Notes: generated from the sequence alone by a model not told the origin. A DNA stretch of 64,000 bases from Paracoccaceae bacterium (GCA_024742835.1 JANSXS010000008.1:1-64000); one strand, 5' to 3'; shown: positions 29,842-39,345, counted from the stretch's first letter. Numbers and translations: made by a program.

Positions 29842-30723
29842 TCAGTAATTCTGAACTGGAATATGGGCCGTCAAAATCGTCTGGCAAAGCGCCTGGGCCG
29901 CCGGTGCCATGGCTTCCACGGGCGGCGTAGCCATCCAGATGTCGCGTCGCACGCTGTCATCGGCCAGCGGCAGAAAGGCCAGATCGTCGTGGCGTGGCCG
30001 CAAAACCAGTTCTGGCAAAAGCGTGATGCCCATGCCCGCCCGCACCAGGGCCAGGATCGAGGCGGTATTGACCGCATTGAGCGCCGACTTGGCCAGAATC
30101 GGGTTGAATTCGGGATCTTCGATCTGTTTGCAAAGCCCGTTTGCGATGAACGGGATGCCATCAAGATCGCGCCAGTTCAGATTGGTCCAGTTCTGCGCCA
30201 GCGGGTGATCCGCCGGGCAAACAACGCCAAAGCGATCTGATACCAGCAGATGCCGCTCGAAACCGGGCAAGCGCGGCAGGGTGGCCAGCCCGATATCGGC
30301 GCGCCCGGCCAGCAGGTCGTCGCGGATCGAGGCAGAGTCCGTGTCACGCAGGTCAAGCCTAACATCGGGATGGCGGGCTGCAAAATCACGCAGCACCGGT
30401 GGCAGGATCGCTTGCGCGACCGACGGGGTCACCGCCAGCCTGACATACCCGCCACGCGCATTGGCCAGCCCTTCGATCGCTGTGATCGTGGTGTCGAAAT
30501 GGGCCAGCTCGCGCTGCGCTTCGGCGCGGACCAGCTCTCCGAGGGCGGTCAGGCGCGCCTTGCGCTTGGCCTCGAACAGCGGCGCGCCCACATGATCCTC
30601 GAATTGCCGCAACATCATCGACACCGCTGATGGCGTTCGCCCAAGCGCCTCGGCCGCCGCCGCAAGACTGCCGGTATCGGCCACTGCCTTGAAACAACGC
30701 AGCATTTCGATTTTGATTGCCAC
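29842..30723 (-). CDS. LysR-family transcriptional regulator
   Basis: A 293-residue regulator: N-terminal winged helix-turn-helix (LAAAAEALGRTPSAVSMMLR) and C-terminal effector-binding domain (from about residue 90). I choose the GTG at 30723 because GGAGGT lies eight bases upstream; an in-frame ATG at 30756 has no ribosome binding site. It is the first gene of the leftward locus with aldehyde dehydrogenase, dipeptidase and BCCT transporter, and probably activates it in response to the pathway substrate. Confidence 0.87.
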   Translation of the reverse strand: MAIKIEMLRCFKAVADTGSLAAAAEALGRTPSAVSMMLRQFEDHVGAPLFEAKRKARLTALGELVRAEAQRELAHFDTTITAIEGLANARGGYVRLAVTPSVAQAILPPVLRDFAARHPDVRLDLRDTDSASIRDDLLAGRADIGLATLPRLPGFERHLLVSDRFGVVCPADHPLAQNWTNLNWRDLDGIPFIANGLCKQIEDPEFNPILAKSALNAVNTASILALVRAGMGITLLPELVLRPRHDDLAFLPLADDSVRRDIWMATPPVEAMAPAAQALCQTILTAHIPVQNY

Positions 30724-30962
30724 TGATGCGCACCTCCAGACCGTGGCATTCGGCATAAACGCGCGGGCGGGAGGGTGTAAAGCCGCTTGACCTTAGCCGG
30801 GGGACGACGAGATCCGCAAAAACACAGCGTCGGACAGTCGTAAGGGCGTTGTGCCATGCACCACGACATGCGGCCGCCATGCTGTCAGGCCAGACGGGGG
30901 CTTTTGTCGCGCGCCTTGGCCAGAAACGATGCGGGCGGGGCCCGTCAGCCCGAAAGGCGGGA

Positions 30963-32450
30963 TCAGACGGATATCGTCGCGGCGACGGCGCGTTTCCACG
31001 CGGCGTAACGTTGGGTCTGGGTCTTGCTCTCCATCACTGGCTCGAACCTGCGCTCCAGCGCCCAGCCTTTGGCGAAACCCGCCGCATCGGGATAAACGCC
31101 CGCCTTCATGCCAGCCAGCCACGCGGCTCCCAGTGCCGTGGTTTCCAGTACCTCGGGCCGGTCCACCGGCGCGCCGATGATATCGGCCAGGAACTGCATC
31201 GTGCAATCAGACGCGCTCATGCCGCCATCGACGCGGAGCACTTGCCCGACGCCTTGCGGTGTCCAGTCGGCTGTCATCGCCTCCAACAGGTCACGGGTCT
31301 GGAAGCCCACGCTTTCCAATGCGGCGCGGGCAAACTCCGCTGGGCCGGAATTGCGGCTGAGCCCATAGATCGCGCCCCGGCAATCAGGATTCCAATAGGG
31401 CGCGCCAAGCCCGGTGAAGGCGGGCACAAGAATGACATTCTGATGCGGATCGGAGCTGTCTGCCAGAGGCTGCGTTTCTTTCGCCTCTCGGATGAGCTTC
31501 AGCCCGTCGCGCAGCCACTGAACCGCGGCCCCCGCGATGAAGATCGACCCCTCCAAAGCATAGGTCGGCTTGCCGTCCAGCTGGTAGGCAATGGTCGTGA
31601 GCAGCCGGTTCTGCGACCGCACCGGCGTGTCGCCAGTATTGAGCAGCGCGAAACACCCTGTCCCATAGGTGGATTTCATCATGCCGGGGCTGAAACAGGC
31701 CTGCCCCACCGTGGCCGCCTGCTGATCGCCCGCAACCCCAAGAATGGGGATTTCGCGCCCGAACAGATCGGGCCGGGTGGTGCCGAAATCATCGGCGCTG
31801 TCACGCACCTCGGGCAACATCTGCATCGGCACATCCAGCAGGTCACAGATCGTCTGGCTCCAGCGCCCCTTGCGGATGTCGTACATCAGCGTGCGGGATG
31901 CGTTGGTGGCGTCGGTGGCATGAACCTTGCCGCCGGTCAGCTGCCAGATGAGATAGGTATCGACCGTGCCGAACAGAAGGTCGCCGACCCGCGCCTTGGC
32001 GCGCGCGCCCTCCACGTTGTCGAGGATCCATGCCAGCTTGGTGCCGGAAAAATACGGGTCGAGCAAAAGCCCCGTGCGCTCTGTGATCATGTCGCCGTGC
32101 CCGGCCTCGCGCAGGCGGCGGCAGATTTCGGCGGTGCGCCGGTCCTGCCAGACGATGGCGCGGTACAGCGGCTCGCCGGTCTTGCGGTCCCAGACCAGTG
32201 TTGTTTCGCGCTGGTTGGTGATGCCGATGGCTGCGATATCCGACACGTCCACGTGGGCGCGCTCGATCACGCCGCGGCAGGTGCTGGCGGTGGTCGCCCA
32301 AAGATCGTCGGGCGCGTGTTCCACCCAGCCCGATTGCGGGAAATGCTGCGGGAACTCTGCATGAGCCGTAGCAGTGACGCGCAGATTGGCGTCGAAAAGG
32401 ATAGCGCGGCTCGATGTCGTGCCCTGATCGATGGCGAGAATATGTTTCAT
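30963..32450 (-). CDS. glpK: Glycerol kinase
   Basis: A 495-residue enzyme that phosphorylates glycerol to sn-glycerol-3-phosphate. The start [20 protein letters not shown] is diagnostic, followed by INTERNAL family marks such as [19 protein letters not shown] and [18 protein letters not shown] [14 protein letters not shown] near residue 225. It lies downstream of glpD on the same strand. Its ATG overlaps the stop of a small upstream frame as ATGA. The glycerol uptake genes usually found with it in roseobacters are missing here. Confidence 0.97.
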   Translation of the reverse strand: MKHILAIDQGTTSSRAILFDANLRVTATAHAEFPQHFPQSGWVEHAPDDLWATTASTCRGVIERAHVDVSDIAAIGITNQRETTLVWDRKTGEPLYRAIVWQDRRTAEICRRLREAGHGDMITERTGLLLDPYFSGTKLAWILDNVEGARAKARVGDLLFGTVDTYLIWQLTGGKVHATDATNASRTLMYDIRKGRWSQTICDLLDVPMQMLPEVRDSADDFGTTRPDLFGREIPILGVAGDQQAATVGQACFSPGMMKSTYGTGCFALLNTGDTPVRSQNRLLTTIAYQLDGKPTYALEGSIFIAGAAVQWLRDGLKLIREAKETQPLADSSDPHQNVILVPAFTGLGAPYWNPDCRGAIYGLSRNSGPAEFARAALESVGFQTRDLLEAMTADWTPQGVGQVLRVDGGMSASDCTMQFLADIIGAPVDRPEVLETTALGAAWLAGMKAGVYPDAAGFAKGWALERRFEPVMESKTQTQRYAAWKRAVAATISV

Positions 32451-32644
32451 GGGTCAGTCTTTTCATGAAATCGTGCCCGCACCAAGAAAAACGAGGCGGG
32501 CACGCAAGGGCCCGCAGAGTGGCCCGCGCCGCTTGCGTCCAACTCGTCATAGAACACCGTCTTGGCCGCCTGAACCCAGCGAAACAGCATCGGGGCATGG
32601 AGGAGGCAAACAAGCATCGCCCAGGGCCGGTTGGCCCTCGCCAA
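32447..32644 (-). CDS. Possible small protein coupled to glpK
   Basis: A 65-residue frame with a TTG start (32644) and a stop that overlaps the glpK ATG as ATGA. It includes [18 protein letters not shown], a possible membrane segment. The coupling to glpK is the only real support: there is no clear ribosome binding site and I see no homology. Upstream of it, in the same frame but beyond a TAG, lies LENRDDIGDRLLITPLV, so the whole 302-base gap between glpD and glpK could instead be the wreck of a lost gene. Confidence 0.3.
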   Translation of the reverse strand: MARANRPWAMLVCLLHAPMLFRWVQAAKTVFYDELDASGAGHSAGPCVPASFFLVRARFHEKTDP

Positions 32645-32752
32645 CCCCAGCCCGCCAGGATTGATAAAGGTCTAGACCAGAGGCGTGATCAAAAGACGAT
32701 CCCCGATGTCGTCTCGGTTTTCCAGCACCAGGCTTATGGTGTCATCCTTGTC
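32451..32752. other. 302-base gap between glpK and glpD
   Basis: Apart from the doubtful small frame ending at 32447, I see no confident gene here. A GTCTAGAC palindrome lies at about 32671-32678. The region occupies the place where glycerol transporter genes are often found in related bacteria, so a deletion scar is a reasonable inference. Confidence 0.4.
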
Positions 32753-34360
32753 CTATTCCGCCGCTTTTGCGATCTGGCCGCGGCGGATCGGGTTGGCCTG
32801 CATCCAGTCGTCCAGCGTCCTGATCTCGTCCGCGCTCATTCTCAGGCCCATCTTGCTGCGCCGCCAGACCACGTCTTCTGCGCGCTGAGCGAATTCATGG
32901 GTCATCAGCCAACGGATTTCGCGTTCTGTCAGGGTTGCGCCAAAGGCCCGGCCAAGATCTGCCGTGTTGCGCGCGGTGCCCAGAAGGCGCGCCGCCTCGG
33001 TGCCATAGGCGCGCACAAGGCGCTGCGCCCATCTGCGGTCAAGAAAGGGATAATCGCGCATCAGCGCTTCGAGCAGGTTCTCCGCACCGTCTACCGCAAA
33101 ATCGCCGCCGGCAAGCGCGGCACCCGCTGTCCACTCGCCGGTCATGCCGGGGAAAAACGGCTTGAACTGATCCACAGCATTTTGCGCCAGACGCCGGTAG
33201 GTGGTGATCTTGCCGCCGAAGATGTTCAGCAGCGGCGCGCCGCCCTTGTCCATCTTGAGCACATAGTCGCGGGTCGCCGCCGTGGCGGATTTCGTCCCAT
33301 CATCATAAAGCGGGCGCACGCCCGAATAGGTCCAGACGATATCGTCGCGCGTGACCGGGCGTTTGAAGTATTGCGATGCAAAATTGCAAAGATACTCTTT
33401 CTCTTCGGGGGTGCATTCGGGCTTTTGCGCAGGGTCGGGGTGGTCGGCATCGGTCGTGCCGATCAGGGTGAAATCGGTCTCATAGGGTATGGCAAAGATG
33501 ATCCGCCCATCGGTGCCCTGAAAGAAATAGCATTTGTCGTGACCGAAAAGTTTCCGTGTCACGATATGGCTGCCCCGCACCAGCCGCACGCCCTCCGGGC
33601 TGTCGATATGGGTGACATCGTGGATGATGCGGCAAACCCACGGCCCGCCGGCGTTTACCAGCGCGCGGGCGCGCCTGGCGGTTTTTTCTCCGGTGGCGGT
33701 GTTTTCCAGCACGATCAGCCAAAGCCCACCCGCGCGCTTGGCCGAAACCACGCGGGTGCGGGTGACAATCTCGGCCCCGCGCTCTGCCGCGTCACGCGCG
33801 TTCAGGGATACAAGCCGCGCATCCTCGACCCAGCAATCGGAATACTCGAACGCGGTCTTGAACCGATTGTGAAGCGCCGCACCTTCGGGCGCCTTGCGAA
33901 GGTCAAGCGCGCGCGTCGCGGGCAGGATCTTTCGCCCGCCAAGCGTGTCATACACGAACAGACCCAACCGGATCAGCCAGGCTGGACGCCGCCCGCGCAT
34001 CCATGGCAGGATGCGTTCCAGCAGGCGCGAGGTGGGCGTGCCCCCCTCGAACCGCATGTCAGGGTGATAGGGCAGCACAAAGCGCATCGGCCAACTGATA
34101 TGCGGCATCGCGCGCAGCAGTGTCTCACGCTCGATCAGGGCCTCGCGGACAAGGCGGAACTCGAAATATTCAAGATACCGCAACCCGCCGTGAAACAGCT
34201 TGGTCGAGGCCGAGGACGTGGCCGAGCCAAGATCGTTCATCTCGGCAAGACACACGCTTAACCCGCGTCCGGCCGCATCCCGCGCGACGCCGCATCCATT
34301 GATGCCGCCGCCGATCACGAACAGATCGCAAATCTTGCCTTGATCGGACTGATCCGTCAC
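32753..34360 (-). CDS. glpD: Glycerol-3-phosphate dehydrogenase (FAD)
   Basis: A 535-residue flavoprotein that oxidises glycerol-3-phosphate to dihydroxyacetone phosphate at the inner membrane, feeding electrons to quinone. The N-terminal FAD motif is FVIGGGINGCGVARDAAGRG, followed by SSASTKLFHGGLRYLEYFEF. The best start is the GTG at 34360 with GGGAGGGG upstream; an ATG at 34402 lacks one. It is divergent from glpR and has a GlpR-like operator about 60 bases upstream. Confidence 0.96.
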   Translation of the reverse strand: MTDQSDQGKICDLFVIGGGINGCGVARDAAGRGLSVCLAEMNDLGSATSSASTKLFHGGLRYLEYFEFRLVREALIERETLLRAMPHISWPMRFVLPYHPDMRFEGGTPTSRLLERILPWMRGRRPAWLIRLGLFVYDTLGGRKILPATRALDLRKAPEGAALHNRFKTAFEYSDCWVEDARLVSLNARDAAERGAEIVTRTRVVSAKRAGGLWLIVLENTATGEKTARRARALVNAGGPWVCRIIHDVTHIDSPEGVRLVRGSHIVTRKLFGHDKCYFFQGTDGRIIFAIPYETDFTLIGTTDADHPDPAQKPECTPEEKEYLCNFASQYFKRPVTRDDIVWTYSGVRPLYDDGTKSATAATRDYVLKMDKGGAPLLNIFGGKITTYRRLAQNAVDQFKPFFPGMTGEWTAGAALAGGDFAVDGAENLLEALMRDYPFLDRRWAQRLVRAYGTEAARLLGTARNTADLGRAFGATLTEREIRWLMTHEFAQRAEDVVWRRSKMGLRMSADEIRTLDDWMQANPIRRGQIAKAAE

Positions 34361-34423
34361 GATCCCCTCCCACGATTGCCTTTGATGCGAACCATAACGC
34401 ACACATAATTGTCAAATTATTTA

Positions 34424-34438
34424 TTCGTTTATGTTCGT
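34424..34438 (+). promoter_or_regulatory. Candidate GlpR operator near glpD
   Basis: TTCGTTT-ATG-TTCGT reads on the + strand in the glpD/glpR intergenic region, within an AT-rich stretch. It contains ATGTTCG, the half-site of the E. coli GlpR operator. A second copy with the same 7-3-5 layout lies in the opposite orientation at 34561-34575. Confidence 0.6.
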
Positions 34439-34560
34439 TTTGTAAAAAAGTCTTGCATTTCAGATGGCGACATTTATGGTGTCACCGCAAATCTACGCGC
34501 GATTACAACGGCTGTGGCGGGCGGAAGCGGCGCCTCATTTCGCGCATGTAGGCCTGTGAC

Positions 34561-34575
34561 ACGAATGAAAACGAA
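34561..34575 (-). promoter_or_regulatory. Candidate GlpR operator near glpR
   Basis: Read on the - strand this is TTCGTTT-TCA-TTCGT, matching the copy at 34424-34438 in 12 of 12 non-spacer bases. It ends 14 bases before the glpR start codon, consistent with autorepression. Confidence 0.6.
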
Positions 34576-34589
34576 ACCGGATTTAGCAC

Positions 34590-35351
34590 ATGTCCCAGAC
34601 CTTTCGACAACCCGAAATCCTTGAAATCGCCCGTGTCGAGGGCAAGGTCGTGGTCGATGACCTGGCCGACCGGTTCGGTGTCACGGTGCAGACCATTCGC
34701 CGCGACCTCACCGAACTGGCCGACGCCGGCAGGCTGGAGCGGGTGCATGGCGGGGCTGTGCTGCCGTCCGGCGTGTCGAATATCGGCTACGAAGACCGGC
34801 GCGGCCTGCATGAAGAGGCCAAGCGCGCCATCGCGCGGGCCTGCGCGCGCGAAATCCCGGATGGCGCGTCGATCTTTCTCAATATCGGCACCTCGACAGA
34901 GGCGGTCGCGCGCGAACTGCTGTCACACCGGGATCTGATGGCCGTGACCAACAACATGAACGTGGCCAATATCCTTGTGGCCAATCCGCAATGCGAGATC
35001 GTCGTCGCGGGCGGCGTGCTGCGCCGCTCGGATGGTGGGCTGGTGGGCAACCTGACGACGAAAACGATCCAGCAATTCAAGTTCGATTACGCCGTGATCG
35101 GGTGTTCCGCGCTCGATCTGGATGGCGATCTGCTGGATTTCGATTTTCAGGAGGTGCATGTCAGCCAGACCATCATACGGCAGGCGCGCCAGACCTTCCT
35201 GGTGGCGGATTGCTCCAAATTCCAGCGCAGCGCACCGGCGCGCATCGGCTCGCTGCGCGACATCGACATCTTCTTTACCGATCAGCCGCTGGCCCCGGAA
35301 CTCGCCACGCGTTTTGCCGGTTGGGGGAACATGTTTCGCGTCTGCGCCTGA
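34590..35351 (+). CDS. glpR: DeoR/GlpR-family transcriptional repressor
   Basis: A 253-residue regulator with an N-terminal DeoR helix-turn-helix (VVDDLADRFGVTVQTIRRDL near residue 21, followed by LERVHGGAVLP) and a C-terminal sugar-phosphate sensor domain with NIGTSTEAVAREL near 100 and DYAVIGCSALD near 169. Divergence from glpD and the shared operators identify it as the glycerol-3-phosphate-responsive repressor of the glp genes. Derepression would follow binding of glycerol-3-phosphate. Confidence 0.9.
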   Translation: MSQTFRQPEILEIARVEGKVVVDDLADRFGVTVQTIRRDLTELADAGRLERVHGGAVLPSGVSNIGYEDRRGLHEEAKRAIARACAREIPDGASIFLNIGTSTEAVARELLSHRDLMAVTNNMNVANILVANPQCEIVVAGGVLRRSDGGLVGNLTTKTIQQFKFDYAVIGCSALDLDGDLLDFDFQEVHVSQTIIRQARQTFLVADCSKFQRSAPARIGSLRDIDIFFTDQPLAPELATRFAGWGNMFRVCA

Positions 35352-35368
35352 GGCTTTCGCGAACCGTG

Positions 35369-35614
35369 TCAGCCGCCTTTCAGCCGGGCGAGCAGCACGA
35401 CCTCGCTATCAGGTTGGATGGGCTGGAACCAGCTGTCGTTATATATCCGCCCGTCGATGGAGACGGAGACGCCGCGCTCAAGCTGGGGTTTCAGGCCGGG
35501 ATACCGCTGTGCAAGCCCGTCAAGCAACTCGCGCAGGTTGGCGGCGTCCACCTCCACCTCTCGGGCACCTTCGGTGAAATCGCTGAGCGATCCCCAGATC
35601 GTGACTTGCACCAT
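35369..35614 (-). CDS. MoaD/ThiS-like small sulfur-carrier protein
   Basis: An 81-residue beta-grasp protein ending in GG (VVLLARLKGG), the C-terminus that is thiocarboxylated in MoaD and ThiS. The central ELLDGLAQRYPGLKPQL matches the MoaD helix. Its position, 50 bases downstream of a molybdenum hydroxylase operon on the same strand, suggests a role in making or sulfurating the molybdenum cofactor for that enzyme. Confidence 0.82.
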   Translation of the reverse strand: MVQVTIWGSLSDFTEGAREVEVDAANLRELLDGLAQRYPGLKPQLERGVSVSIDGRIYNDSWFQPIQPDSEVVLLARLKGG

Positions 35615-35664
35615 GATTGGCTTTTCGGGTCGAGGCCTCGGGTCAGGCCCGGGGCGCGGTTCAT

Positions 35665-37917
35665 TTAACTGTCGCGGATCGCCTTGAGCACCTTGGGCGG
35701 TGACATGGGCAGGCTGGCCATGCGCACACCCGCCGCTTCGGAGACGGCGTTGGCCACGGCCGCCAGGGGCGGCACGATAGAGGTTTCGCCGACACCGCGC
35801 ACGCCGTAGGGATGGCCGGGGTTGGGGATCTCAAGGATGACCGCGTCGATCATCGGCAGGTCGGACGCGACGGGAATACGGTAATCCAGAAAGCCCGCAT
35901 TTTGCAGCAGCCCGTCTTCGCCATAGATATAGGCCTCGTTCAGCGCCCAGCCGATGCCCTGCGTCGCGCCGCCCTGAAACTGGCCTTCGACATAGGCGGG
36001 ATGCACGGCCTTTCCGGCGTCCTGAAAGACGGTATAGCGCAGGATCTTGACTGCACCCGTGTCGGGATCGACCTCTGTGTCGACCATATGGGTGGCGAAA
36101 CTGACGCCTGCGCCCTCGGGATTGGCTTCGCAATGCCCGGCGATCGGCCCGCCCGTGTTGGAGGCAATCGCGGCGATCTCGGCCAGCGTCATGGGCGGAT
36201 GCGTGCCCGCGTTCGGCCCGGCGGGATGCGCCGCGCCGTCTTTCCATTCCACTGCGTCTTCGTCGATGCCCCAGACCTGTGCGACACGCTTGCACATCTC
36301 GGCCTTGGCGGCGCGGGCGGCCTTGATCGTGGCCAGGCCCACGGCAAAAGTCACGCGGCTGCCGTCTGTCACCTCGTTCTGGCCAAGGCTGCCGGTGTCG
36401 GCGACAATGGTGCGGACCTTTTCATAGGGAATGCCCAGTTCTTCGGCGGCCATCATCGACATGGATGCGCGACTGCCTCCGATATCGGGGTTGCCTTCGG
36501 ACACGGTCACGGTGCCGTCGGGCGTGACGTTCAGCGACACGCAGGTGTCGCCGCCGAAATTGAACCAGAAGCCACAGGCCACGCCGCGCCCCTGATTGGG
36601 GCCAAGCGGCGCGGACCAATGCGGATGATCCTTCGCGCGGCGCAGCGTCGCCTCCAGCCCGATGGCCGGATAGGTCGGCCCGTAAGAGGCGCGCGTGCCC
36701 TCGCGCGCGGCGTTGCGCAGGCGCACCTCCAGCGGGTCGAGGCCAAAGCCCTTGGCCAGTTCGTCAATCGCGCTTTCCACGGCAAAGGCGGCCATCGGCG
36801 CACCCGGCGCGCGATAGGCGGCTGCCTTGGGGCGGTTGGTGACGATGTCCCAGCCGATGGTTTTGACGTGTTCCAGATCATAGGGGGCAAAGGCAGACAT
36901 GGCGCCCATGTCTACCGGCGAGCCGGGATAGGCACCGCCCTGATACCGAAGTTCGGCGAAGGCGCCGGTGATGATGCCTTCCTTGGTCATGCCGATGCGC
37001 ATATCGACGGAACTTGATGCCGTGGGCCCGGTGGCGCGCAGCACCTCGGAGCGGGACATGACCATCTTGACCGGGCGCTGTGTCTTCTTGGCCAGCATCA
37101 GGGCGACGGGCTCCAGAAACACGGTCGTCTTGCCACCGAACCCGCCACCGATTTCCGAGGCGGTCACGCGCAGCTGGCCCTGCGCCAGCCCGAGGATCTC
37201 GGCGCAGGTGTTGCGCACCATGTAATGTCCTTGGGTGCAGCACCACAGGTCCGCCTGCCCGTCAGGCCCCATCTGCGCAAGACAGGCATGGGGTTCGATA
37301 TAGCCCTGATGTGTGGCTTCGGTTTTGTAGCTGCGTTCCAGCACGCGGTCGGCTTGGGCCAGACCGGCCTCGATATCGCCATGGCCGAATTCGTAGCGCG
37401 CCATGATGTTGGGCGACGCGCCCTCTGGCACGCTCTCGTTCGCGCGTCCCTGATGCAGCACCGGCGCGCCGGGCTGAATGGCGGCGTCCACATCGGTGAC
37501 GTGATCCAGCGGCTCGTAGTCCACCTTGATCGCCTTTAGCGCCTTGCGCGCGATGTGGGTGGAGGACGCGGCGACCGCGGCGAGCGCGTGCCCGTCATAA
37601 AGCACCTTGTCGCCCGCCATGCAGTTATCAAGCACGTCCGCCGTGCCCTCATCCAGATCACGCTCTGGGAAATCGCGCCGGGTGACAACGGCGTGTACAC
37701 CCTCCATCGCCTCGGCGGCGGAGGTGTCGATGCTCTTGATCCGCGCATGGGCGTGCGGGCTGCGCAGAACCAGCCCGGTCAGCATTCCGGGTGCGGAGAT
37801 ATCCGCGCCGAACCGCGCGCGGCCCGTGACCTTGTCGATCCCGTCGGGGCGCAGGGGGCGGGTGCCCACGACCTTGAATTGCATCACGTCTTGGGTGGTC
37901 TTGCTGTCCAGTGCCAT
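35665..37917 (-). CDS. Xanthine dehydrogenase family, molybdopterin-binding large subunit
   Basis: A 750-residue catalytic subunit. Cofactor-binding marks include SEIGGGFGGKTTVF near residue 242, a FRAPGAP-like YRAPGAPMAAFAVE near 370, and the C-terminal YGVRGVGETSIVPP, which holds the expected active-site glutamate. It hydroxylates or oxidises an organic substrate, probably a heterocycle or aldehyde, but the substrate is not readable. Its ATG overlaps the stop of the iron-sulfur subunit gene by one base (TAATG). Confidence 0.93.
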   Translation of the reverse strand: MALDSKTTQDVMQFKVVGTRPLRPDGIDKVTGRARFGADISAPGMLTGLVLRSPHAHARIKSIDTSAAEAMEGVHAVVTRRDFPERDLDEGTADVLDNCMAGDKVLYDGHALAAVAASSTHIARKALKAIKVDYEPLDHVTDVDAAIQPGAPVLHQGRANESVPEGASPNIMARYEFGHGDIEAGLAQADRVLERSYKTEATHQGYIEPHACLAQMGPDGQADLWCCTQGHYMVRNTCAEILGLAQGQLRVTASEIGGGFGGKTTVFLEPVALMLAKKTQRPVKMVMSRSEVLRATGPTASSSVDMRIGMTKEGIITGAFAELRYQGGAYPGSPVDMGAMSAFAPYDLEHVKTIGWDIVTNRPKAAAYRAPGAPMAAFAVESAIDELAKGFGLDPLEVRLRNAAREGTRASYGPTYPAIGLEATLRRAKDHPHWSAPLGPNQGRGVACGFWFNFGGDTCVSLNVTPDGTVTVSEGNPDIGGSRASMSMMAAEELGIPYEKVRTIVADTGSLGQNEVTDGSRVTFAVGLATIKAARAAKAEMCKRVAQVWGIDEDAVEWKDGAAHPAGPNAGTHPPMTLAEIAAIASNTGGPIAGHCEANPEGAGVSFATHMVDTEVDPDTGAVKILRYTVFQDAGKAVHPAYVEGQFQGGATQGIGWALNEAYIYGEDGLLQNAGFLDYRIPVASDLPMIDAVILEIPNPGHPYGVRGVGETSIVPPLAAVANAVSEAAGVRMASLPMSPPKVLKAIRDS

Positions 37918-38396
37918 TACGATGCCTTTCGCATGTCAGCCGCCGCATCCATCACGGCGCGGATGATCTTGTCATAGCCGGTGCAGCGGCAAAGATTGCC
38001 AGCCAGCCAGTAACGGGTTTCTTCCTCTGTCGGGTCGGGGTTGCGTTCCAGCAGGGATTTGGCCGCGACAAGGATGCCCGGCGTGCAGATCCCGCATTGC
38101 AATGCGGCATGTTCAATGAATTTCTGCTGCAACGGGTGCAGGGCCTCTGCCTCTGCCATGCCCTCGATCGTGCCGACCTCGGCGCCCTCGGCCTCTGCCC
38201 CGAGCACGAGGCAGGAACAAACCAGCCGCCCGTCGAGGGTGACGGTGCAGGCCCCGCAATCGCCGGTGCCGCAGCCCTCCTTGGAGCCGGTCAGCCCAAG
38301 CTGGTCACGCAGCACATCCAGCAGGGTTTCATCCGGCTCGCACAGGTATTCGACGGGATCGCCGTTGATCTTGGTGGTGACGTGGATCTTGCTCAT
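37917..38396 (-). CDS. Xanthine dehydrogenase family, 2Fe-2S subunit
   Basis: A 159-residue protein with both iron-sulfur clusters of the family: a plant-type site (KEGCGTGDCGACTVTLDG, with CSC after it) and a C-terminal helical site (QCGICTPG and LCRCTGYDKII). It passes electrons from the molybdenum site to the FAD subunit. It is in the middle of the FAD - Fe/S - Mo gene order, the same as in CO dehydrogenase and related hydroxylases. Confidence 0.95.
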   Translation of the reverse strand: MSKIHVTTKINGDPVEYLCEPDETLLDVLRDQLGLTGSKEGCGTGDCGACTVTLDGRLVCSCLVLGAEAEGAEVGTIEGMAEAEALHPLQQKFIEHAALQCGICTPGILVAAKSLLERNPDPTEEETRYWLAGNLCRCTGYDKIIRAVMDAAADMRKAS

Positions 38397-38399
38397 GGG

Positions 38400-39257
38400 T
38401 CAGCCTCCGGCCCGTTCATGGGCGATTTTGGCGGCGCGGCGGGCAAGCACGCCGGCCACATGGGTGCGGAATTCGACGGTGCCGCGCTTGTCGGCGATGG
38501 GGCTTGCCGCCTCGGAACATGTCCGTGCCAGCGCATTCAGTGCGGGTTCGTCCAGCCTGGTCCCCTCCAGCGTGGCGGCTGCTTGCGGCACAAGGATCAC
38601 GGTGGGCGCGACGGCCCCCAGCGACACACGCGCCGCCGTACAGATGCCGTCCGCGTCCAGCGTCAGAGATACGGCACAGCCCACCACGGCAATGTCCATC
38701 TCGGTTCGGGGCGTGAAGCGCAGATAGGCATCGCCGCCGCGCGGCCCGCGTCGGGGCAGAAAGATCGAGGCGACGAACTCGCCCTGTTCAAGGCATGTCT
38801 TACCTGGTGCAAGTGGTACATCCTCAACGGGCACGTCCCGCGTGCCGTTCGGCCCGGCGATGCGCGCCACGGCACCCGCGGCGACCATCGCGGGCACGCT
38901 GTCGGCGGCGGGCGAGGCATTGCAGAGGTTGCCCGCCAGCGTGCAGCGTCCCTGGATCTGTGTCGAGCCGATGAGATTCGCGGCCTCGACCACGCCGGGC
39001 CAGTCGGCGCACAGCCCCTCGTGTTCGTTCATGACCGCGCCGGAAACCGCCGCGCCAATACGCCAGCCGCCATCCTCGGCGGTGATCTCGCGTAGGGCAT
39101 CTATGCGCTTGATGTCAAGGATGCTGTCGGGTTCCGTCATGCCCGCGCGCATCCGCACCAGCAGATCGGTGCCGCCGGCCAGAACCCGGCATTCGCCGGG
39201 GTCTTCCGCCAGCATCTGAACGGCGTCTTCAAGGGTTGTGGGGGCTAAGTAGCGCAT
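38400..39257 (-). CDS. Xanthine dehydrogenase family, FAD-binding subunit
   Basis: A 285-residue flavin subunit with CRVLAGGTDLLVRMRAG near residue 31 and the second FAD motif CTLAGNLCNASPAAD near 105. The ATG at 39257 has GAAGGACC upstream; the frame continues upstream into the LysR gene region but without a plausible start. It is the first gene of the operon, 88 bases downstream of the LysR gene on the same strand. Confidence 0.93.
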   Translation of the reverse strand: MRYLAPTTLEDAVQMLAEDPGECRVLAGGTDLLVRMRAGMTEPDSILDIKRIDALREITAEDGGWRIGAAVSGAVMNEHEGLCADWPGVVEAANLIGSTQIQGRCTLAGNLCNASPAADSVPAMVAAGAVARIAGPNGTRDVPVEDVPLAPGKTCLEQGEFVASIFLPRRGPRGGDAYLRFTPRTEMDIAVVGCAVSLTLDADGICTAARVSLGAVAPTVILVPQAAATLEGTRLDEPALNALARTCSEAASPIADKRGTVEFRTHVAGVLARRAAKIAHERAGG

Positions 39258-39345
39258 GACCGTGGTCCTTCGCCTGGAGGGTTGTTGCGGCATAGCAAAC
39301 ACCAAACCGCGCGCGGCTTCAATCACGAACCTGACCGAAAGGGCG

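Noticed and set aside
32451-32644. Glycerol facilitator or ABC transporter fragment
   Set aside because: The hydrophobic segment is too short and shows no NPA motif or transporter signature, so a specific family call is not supported.
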